Made by a program: the position numbers and the translations under genes. A stretch of 64,000 nucleotides of DNA from Leptodontidium sp. MPI-SDFR-AT-0119 (taxonomy: Eukaryota; Ascomycota; Leotiomycetes; Helotiales; Leptodontidiaceae), in contig JAHLEZ010000045.1 in NCBI GenBank assembly GCA_020726505.1, positions 124,001 through 188,000 on the forward strand, read 5' to 3'. Below, piece after piece: positions 58,124-64,000 of the stretch. Numbering within the stretch: the stretch's first letter is position 1; the number at the start of each line of letters is the position of its first letter. The notes under the pieces were generated by a model that made no database searches, was not told where the DNA came from, and saw nothing but the letters and a program-made list of their open reading frames with translations.

Positions 58124-59982
58124 TGAGTTTTTTTTTTTTTAAATGGGGCACGTCTTCATCAAACTTATAACTCCTCATCCCCGCCGAACCTTGCTGACTT
58201 CAGAGCAACATAACTCCTACTTGAGTCACCACCGTTGCAGGTCTTCCAAACATCTTGATGATACCTCTTCATTCCTGAACGCTCCCCTCCCTGACAGCAC
58301 CTATGAGCCTATGTTGCTTAGACAAGAAGGACTCTGGATCTGGACAGTGGAGTGTGTGATTAGAATGTCCAGGGGCTTCGGGAGATTGAGACTTGTAATG
58401 CGCCTTGCAACGGCGAGAACAATATCTCAACCTCTATACTGCCTGCCAATACCAGCAGAGCATGATTCTCGAGCCACAATAACTCTGAAGGGACGGAAAA
58501 GCAAATGCGATAGAAACAGCATGCGCGAAAATATTTCAGAATGACGGGAGACCAGCGGAGGTTCTTCGAGTTGGAGGACTAGATTGAAACGGAAGCACAT
58601 GTAAAACAATGGGAATGGAAAAAAAAAGAAAAGAGAAAAAAAGAAATTAAAAAAAGAAAAGAAATGACATGAACATTTGTTTTACGGTATATTTTCTTGA
58701 TGTGCGCTAAGATCTAGTATTATAATAGAAAAAGAAAGGTAAGCGTTATTCGAGCCGTGGTTGTATTGTACCTAGAGGTATCCGCTAAGGTTTTAGTCTG
58801 GAAGAATTGACCCGGCAGCCTAATTCTGCGTACGGTCATATGATAATCACATCATTGCTACCTACCTTACCATCAGTCTTGGCGGCAGATGAGTCATAAG
58901 CAGAGGCTGACTCCAACCTCTGATCCATTATGACAAGTGAGCTTTACTAGGTGGTTAGCTCGAGGTCACGAAATCAGATCCTCAGCTCTGATTGCAATCG
59001 AGTGAAGCTCTACAGTATGGAGGGGTAGAACGCCACTCCTGCTTACTAAGGCGGGTCCCCGGTCTAGGCAGCAGCGGCAGTACAATAAAACCTTTGCGGA
59101 ACAGAAAGGTATGGACTCCAGATTGAAACTTGAAATTCCATTATTGGTTTCGAAATACAAGAATGTGGTTTTTCAGCCGAGACTGGGGGTTTGACACGTG
59201 CGGCGATACGAGCTCGGTTGGTGCCAAATAGTACCCGAGTTATTTCGTAGGTAGCAAACCAATCACAAGAAAAGAAAGTGATGCTTAAAGTGCAAACTCC
59301 TCCGGAGACGGAATGCTAGCAGCCGAACTTTTTCCTATTTTGGCAAGCCGCTCAACCTTAAACTTGAGTTTAATGGTACTTACAGTACAGTATTTACAAA
59401 TTGGGCTTAGGGGATGTTGTTAGCGCCGCCCTGTCAGCTTGGTGATCTCCCGAAATGCGGGCCACTCGGAAGCGCTTCGATGCGGGACGATCTTTGAAGA
59501 TCTGGATCCTCTCCATTGGTAAACCGTCTTGTCGGAGAACCTCCGTAATTGTCGATGTTTCGCTCTCGACCTTTGATGAGAGTATAACAATTTCATCTCT
59601 GGTACTTGCTGGTGTTGATCACCTCATGGGTAGCACGTAATTCGATCCAAACCTTCTACCGTCTGGGGGCCTGTGAAGCAACATTTTCAGGTTGAATGGC
59701 GTCCTCAGCCGCAGCCCAACGCACATGAATGGCTGAGATACGAAGCTAGCGCAAGTCGAAGCCAATAGGAATGAATTTTCTGTCTATCACCGCATCTAGA
59801 CTCAGCTACCAAAAGGTGCGGCTGAACTCCTGCTACTTTTCGCGTCAATATGTTTGCAGCACATGTTTCCTTTCTGTGGAATGGCTCATCGAATACATTT
59901 GTTGACTCTCCCAGATCAACTACTTCCTCAGTAACATTTTCGACACTGAGTTCTCGGAGCTTGTCCTCAGTTATCAACAAAT
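58124..59982. other. Intergenic, with A-rich tract
   Basis: Begins with a T13 run (about 58,128-58,140) and includes an A-rich tract at 58,618-58,668. The 133-aa ORF at 58143-58544 has no motif. Minus-strand 59.7-60.05 kb reads as acidic, protein-like text without a start codon. No gene accepted. Confidence 0.45.
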
Positions 59983-60234
59983 ATGCCTCCTCATCGAGCA
60001 TTGTGGTTGGCCACACCACTGTGCCTGATCTGGGCACAACTAGCTTTCGCAATGCCCGATTACCAATATGCCACGGATCTATGTCATCCTCAGCAGGCCA
60101 CCGGCTTCACAAACTTCTGCTCGTGTACTGGGTATTGTCGCGATGGAACAGCACTGGGTGATGCAGGAGGACAGTGTCAATATTGGTGGAACTCCTGTCT
60201 CGATCACCCTCAGGCTTCTTGTTCATTACTATGA
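59983..60234 (+). CDS. Small secreted cysteine-rich protein (83 aa)
   Basis: Single-exon frame with a clear signal peptide: MPPHRALWLATPLCLIWAQL then AFA, a good cleavage site near residue 23. The mature ~60 residues hold seven Cys (DLCHP, FCSCTGYC, GQCQYWWNSC, and a last one near the end) and several aromatic residues, a pattern common in secreted fungal peptides, including candidate effectors. No toxin or known effector family is recognised. The codon choice looks normal. It overlaps by 25 bp, tail to tail, with the minus-strand membrane protein gene, and the opposite strand is also open, so one of the two calls may be wrong. Expression data would settle it. Confidence 0.5.
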   Translation: MPPHRALWLATPLCLIWAQLAFAMPDYQYATDLCHPQQATGFTNFCSCTGYCRDGTALGDAGGQCQYWWNSCLDHPQASCSLL

Positions 60235-60689
60235 CATTGCCAAATCCATATCCCACTAAGAACCAAGCCAGAAGGTGCGAACCCGATCAGTGCATCTTTC
60301 CAAAGCGGCCTGTAACCATCCTTCAGCGTCAGGCAGACATGAAAAAGAACGACGGCAGGAGCGACGACCGCGAGGACCATCAATATAGCGACACAAAGTG
60401 ATGTATCATATACCTGCAAACGGGCCGGTCCGAGTGAGAAGAAACCGTAACGATCGGGTATGCGGAAGATGCGAGATTGGATCCAGTAACCTCTGATGTC
60501 GATCGCAAGCAGAACGGGATTCAGTGTGTTAGGAGCAGTGACCTAAAGCCAAGGTTAGCATAAAAGACTTATAAGGAAGGTAGGTAAAGCACAGTTGCAA
60601 TCGTGGAAGCTATCTATCATAGGATGACCTACATGAGGACCGAGGGCCACTTTGAGATCGTGGACGAAACGGCGAGGGAGAGTTGCCAT
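60210..60689 (-). CDS. Small membrane protein of unknown function (129 aa)
   Basis: Exons 60689-60633 and 60542-60210 (GTAGGT donor, TTTAG acceptor) join in frame as ALGPH|VTAPNTLNP. The first part is soluble (IDIRGYWIQSRIFRIPDRYG). Then two hydrophobic helices: LCVAILMVLAVVAPAVVLFH and LIGFAPSGLVLSGIWIW. No recognised family. The ATG at 60689 is the first in a frame that splices well; further upstream exons are possible. It follows the HET fragment on the same strand. Confidence 0.5.
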
Positions 60690-60903
60690 TGTGAAATACA
60701 GTCGGGGGTGCTTAAGTCAGACGATGGTACGATCTGCACGAGTAAGTATGAGTTCAGCTTGGAGATTCGTAGATTCGTAACGAAAGAGAGGTCGTGTCAT
60801 GCGCAATATTTTGCAGCGTCGAGGTGAGAAGGATATCCTGGGCGTCGATAGGTACATGTCAAGTTCCCGGATTACGTAGGTAGATACAGCCGCGCGCAAC
60901 CAA

Positions 60904-61368
60904 CTAGGTACCTAGCTTCAGCTTCAGGACGCGAAAGGCATCCAGAAGCGAAAGGCTTAACCCAGAGCGTTCAACCAGATTTCCTTGGTCAACACAAATC
61001 GCATCAACCCAAAAGATCCTGCTCCCATTCGTAGGCCGAAGACTCCTCAAAGCCGCGAACAAATTATCAGTCACTTCGAATTCCGTCCCAATTACATAAA
61101 TCAACTTAGTGATCGTCGGATCTCCCCAAACATAAGAGAGAGCCTCGTAGACGGGCCTTTTCTGCAATGAAACGACGGATAGCGTCGTTTTAATCTCGTC
61201 GTCGACATCTCCCAGGAGGATTGTTAGGAGGCGAATCTCTTGCTTCTTGGGTCGCAAGGATGAGGTGTAGAGGCCTTCGTTCTGGCTGAAGAGTCGTGAG
61301 AAGAGCTTTGAGAGTTTGGCGACAGTTCGTGGAGGCCGCGAGGACGGAGAGTGACGACCTGTGGACAT
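60904..61368 (-). CDS. Truncated HET-domain protein (N-terminal fragment)
   Basis: 154 aa from ATG at 61368. After a basic leader, EIRLLTILLGDVDDEIKTTL and VVSLQKRPVYEALSYVWGDP are the standard HET-domain start, followed by FEVTDNLFAALRSLRP and RIFWVDAICVDQGNLVERS. Full-length HET proteins continue here with a conserved run leading to VWLG and hundreds of further residues; this frame instead gives 19 unrelated residues and a stop. It is therefore a 3'-truncated HET gene, either a pseudogene or a short fragment that is still translated. The rest of the domain is not found in the next few hundred bases. HET proteins control non-self recognition; this one lacks much of the domain. Confidence 0.8.
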   Translation of the reverse strand: MSTGRHSPSSRPPRTVAKLSKLFSRLFSQNEGLYTSSLRPKKQEIRLLTILLGDVDDEIKTTLSVVSLQKRPVYEALSYVWGDPTITKLIYVIGTEFEVTDNLFAALRSLRPTNGSRIFWVDAICVDQGNLVERSGLSLSLLDAFRVLKLKLGT

Positions 61369-62413
61369 TGGCTGGGTTTGAGTGTGTGTGTGTGTTTACT
61401 GCTGGCACTTTGTTGTGGCATTTTGCTCAGATGTGATGATGTGAGGAAGTATTAGGCGAACACTACTGAGGCGGCTCTCGGCTCACTCTGCCTGCCAAGC
61501 AATTGCTTGTCTGCCCCTGCCTGATGATAGAAAAGCATGTAGAATTCTATCTGAGAGAGCGTACAGAGTAATAGGGGAAATAGGGGCAGCGTGATCATAA
61601 GTACGCAGGTACTGAGATCTACGCTGTACAGCCCATATTTCTAACACCTGAGACAGCACTCCGCTCGGAGGAACTCGTCTCCAAGCTGACAGGCGTTCTT
61701 CAGTGCTGCCCAGCTCGAATAGCCTAAGTTTAATATAGTATTTGTCGCTGTCTTGTCGGCTAAGTCTGCGTTGCTCGTCCATGCAACGTGTTGTTCCCGG
61801 GCCAGTTTTCTACATAGATATTACTTTGGTATTTGCAAAGATAAGGATGAACCTGACACGTAGGAGCAGTTGGAATGGGTCAACACCGGTATTGCGCTTT
61901 CCTATTGGGAATCGGACTGCCCAGCCATGGCCACCCAGCACATGAATCAGGGCACGTGTTTCGACGACCGTGGCATATGAACGGATTTCTTAATATCCTT
62001 ACCTTTCAGCCCCGTTATATCCTGGGACTAAATCCGTTAAAATTTATTGGTAGATAGTAAAGAATTGCCGGAACCAGTCTGTTTCCTATTTTCAGAAGGG
62101 GGAGCAACCTCTCTCGCGCTCTCTATTCAAGATCTAAGTCTTATGATATTCTAGCTTCTATCCAATTGAAACCTCACGCAATTTTGCCGTCTACCATAAG
62201 TCGACATTCTTCTCTTGTTAATGCGGTGGACCTGTGTTTGCGACAGCGGGGAAACTGAAACCGTAGCGAGCGGTCACATTCAACCTTCACCTACGAGCGA
62301 TTAGATACGGACTTGAGACTTTCTTGCCGCGAGATTTGAAATATGATATTAAAAAATCTAGTCCTGGATAACTCCCAATCGTTGCTACGAGATTCATTTC
62401 ATTCATGCACTAC
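61369..62413. other. Intergenic
   Basis: About 1 kb. A minus-strand frame with ATG (61782-61483, 99 codons) is Leu/Arg/Ser-rich without a motif; I leave it uncalled. Confidence 0.45.
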
Positions 62414-64000
62414 TCATTGATATCCTATCAGCGTCATTAAGCCATTGCTTGTAGATGAGCTAACGTTAGCCCCAGCATTCACCGCACATTCCGGACAACC
62501 AAACACTATCCGATTATGATAAGCGCTTTGCCCAGCGAGAAACAATGTCCATGGCGTACTGTCCTTCACTTGGACATAAACATGATGCATCGTCTCTTCT
62601 TTCGATGAGCATCGCGGCGTAACGCCTGGGTGCCGGAAGAAAGTAGCAGGTGACATGTTGAAAACTATATGGGCAGGGAGCTTGTCCGAGGGGACACGCT
62701 TCTTTTCATGAACATGTCCAGGGCCACATACTTTCAGGAGTGTTGCATCTACTTGGTGCCAGCTAAGTGCCAAGGTGATCAGCATATCTTGTATTCCAAC
62801 ATTGCCAAGCGATTCTCCATCAAGCCTTCCGCACAAGGAGATTTCTGGATCCCCTGTATCGATGTGAGGTCGTTCCAAGCTGACATACAAAGGCTTGTCA
62901 GGCTCTTTAACGAAAGCAGGTCCTAGAATGATTGGTCTGGTCTCGATCTCTGTAAGCATTTGCCTTTCAAGATCTTTTTTCTCATGTGGGATAGCCTCTC
63001 TGACAAAGTCGCCAGAGAATCCAATGGCACCCGGCAGGCCAATAGGGCAGCATATTGCCCCACTCTTGCGAGTAGGAAGGTTGGCAATGAATCGGTCTTC
63101 GCTGCGGAGATCGAGGATTGACTGTTGCAAAGGTGCATCCATTGAGAAAAGCAAGTTGGGCAGAATGGCATATCGACCGTTGCGCCAGCCAACGACCATA
63201 GAACCGGATTGTTCAGATTCAGTTCTTCCGGGCTGAAACTCCCCAGTTTGCAAATCGATGCTGACAGGGAACTCCATTGCGCAATGGATACTTGCAAGTG
63301 CTGTGATGACTCTCGACATCCCGCATCCTCCACTTAGTATCGCGTCCACCTCGCCACACAGCCATTTCAAATGATCCATAGTTGACAAGTCAATAGTCGT
63401 AGAATGTTGTAAGGTTGTAAATCCCGGACCTCCTATTCGCCCTAATACCGCCAGACAGATGGATGCTGTCATTGTTTGGAACCGTTGGAGCTCCTTGGAG
63501 GGCCCCTTGACCGTGCTGTGACGAGGATCTTTCCTTGCCTTTGCTGCTTTAAGATACTTGTCGTTATTTGAAATCCTTTGGTACAGCCCCGAAATCTGGT
63601 CAACAGATTCTGGAAAGAAAATTGTGGCTATACTTGCGCTAGTTGGGGTGGTCATAAATTTCGGGTTCCCCCAGAGAGGAAAAGCTTGTAACTCTTCCAT
63701 TCGGTCGTTAACGTAAGCCCACTGGAAATCTAGGTTATGCTCGACAAGGTCGTTGATGTTGTCAAAATCCTCTTGGAGTGTCGTATGGAAATGTCCACAA
63801 TCCTGAAGGAGCGAGTTCCAAAGCATTGCGCCCACAGTATTCCATTTGTAGTGTGTGATCAAGTCAATAGACGTGCTCTTGAAGGTGTTTTCATCCATGA
63901 GATTATCAGTCTCACAAGATCCTCCGGTCACCAGGACGACAGTTCTATGTAACGCGGGTCTTGATCCAGCTCCGTCCCAAACCGTGACCTCCCCAAGCAT
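62414..64000 (-). CDS. Hypothetical protein, 528+ aa, reaches the window edge
   Basis: A single open frame of 528 codons with no stop to the right edge; the Met at 63998-64000 may or may not be the start. Globular composition without signal peptide or membrane helix. Recognisable stretches such as YKWNTVGAMLWNSLLQDCGH, HLKWLCGEVDAILSGGCGMS and CPIGLPGAIGFSGDFVREAI match no family I know. Two Cys pairs (ICCP; FGCPEC near the C-terminus) are present. The frame length and lack of low complexity make it a good gene. Being next to HET fragments, it may belong to a variable, lineage-restricted region (inference). Confidence 0.72.
   Translation of the reverse strand: MLGEVTVWDGAGSRPALHRTVVLVTGGSCETDNLMDENTFKSTSIDLITHYKWNTVGAMLWNSLLQDCGHFHTTLQEDFDNINDLVEHNLDFQWAYVNDRMEELQAFPLWGNPKFMTTPTSASIATIFFPESVDQISGLYQRISNNDKYLKAAKARKDPRHSTVKGPSKELQRFQTMTASICLAVLGRIGGPGFTTLQHSTTIDLSTMDHLKWLCGEVDAILSGGCGMSRVITALASIHCAMEFPVSIDLQTGEFQPGRTESEQSGSMVVGWRNGRYAILPNLLFSMDAPLQQSILDLRSEDRFIANLPTRKSGAICCPIGLPGAIGFSGDFVREAIPHEKKDLERQMLTEIETRPIILGPAFVKEPDKPLYVSLERPHIDTGDPEISLCGRLDGESLGNVGIQDMLITLALSWHQVDATLLKVCGPGHVHEKKRVPSDKLPAHIVFNMSPATFFRHPGVTPRCSSKEETMHHVYVQVKDSTPWTLFLAGQSAYHNRIVFGCPECAVNAGANVSSSTSNGLMTLIGYQ

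Noticed and set aside
59705..60052. Minus-strand acidic frame, protein-like
   Set aside because: No ATG start (first codon TTG), no splice-supported upstream exon found, and it lies opposite the start of the secreted-protein frame. Kept as a doubt, not a call.

Overview
This is nuclear DNA of a filamentous ascomycete. Genes lie on both strands and are split by short GT-AG introns, mostly 45-65 nt. The gene content includes Zn2Cys6 and HET-domain genes, a fungal rhodopsin-like membrane protein, a fungal pectin lyase and a proteinase K-type subtilisin. A plant-associated member of the Leotiomycetes would fit, but that placement is inference. Exon models were built by hand from splice signals and reading frame, and each accepted multi-exon model keeps a continuous frame.

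Layout. 1-1563 is a hexokinase cut by the window's left edge, convergent with RMT2 (2062-3510, -). Then come a four-helix membrane protein (4763-7276, +), a pyroglutamyl peptidase (7774-8819, +), an unknown two-exon gene (9211-9992, -) and a decayed gene (10660-11290, +). From 11.5 to 26.3 kb lies an enzyme-rich stretch: secreted carboxylesterase, ten-exon rhodopsin-domain protein, a short-chain dehydrogenase (SDR) divergent from a Zn2Cys6 regulator, a second SDR, and a secreted subtilisin. 28.6-30.7 kb holds a REG1-like PP1 regulatory subunit. 33.2-34.4 kb is a gene broken by a frameshift and a stop. 34.6-36.1 kb is a third SDR with a G-rich intron. 36.7-38.5 kb is a ruined HET gene. A pectin lyase follows at 40.3-41.5 kb.

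43.85-44.64 kb is a 790-bp fold-back element with 58-bp perfect terminal inverted repeats (TIRs), a TA target duplication and an AT-rich, roughly palindromic interior. After it come a BTB/POZ protein, a long acidic protein, the splicing factor SF3B6, a 28-residue cysteine-rich metallothionein-like peptide (invisible to ORF finders), and a STIMATE-family membrane protein. The right end is sparse and decayed: a doubtful gene with an in-frame TAG, a small secreted cysteine-rich protein, a small membrane protein, a truncated HET fragment, and an unknown protein running into the window edge.

The housekeeping genes look intact and ordinary: hexokinase, RMT2, SF3B6, REG1-like and STIMATE. Hexokinase and the REG1-like protein both bear on glucose sensing and repression. 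The pectin lyase, esterase and subtilisin are secreted degradative enzymes, each with a TATA-like box about 90-105 bp upstream of its start. The best candidates for something undescribed are the fold-back element, the two very small cysteine-rich genes, and the unknown gene at the right edge. I found no operon-like system, CRISPR array or convincing tRNA/rRNA gene.
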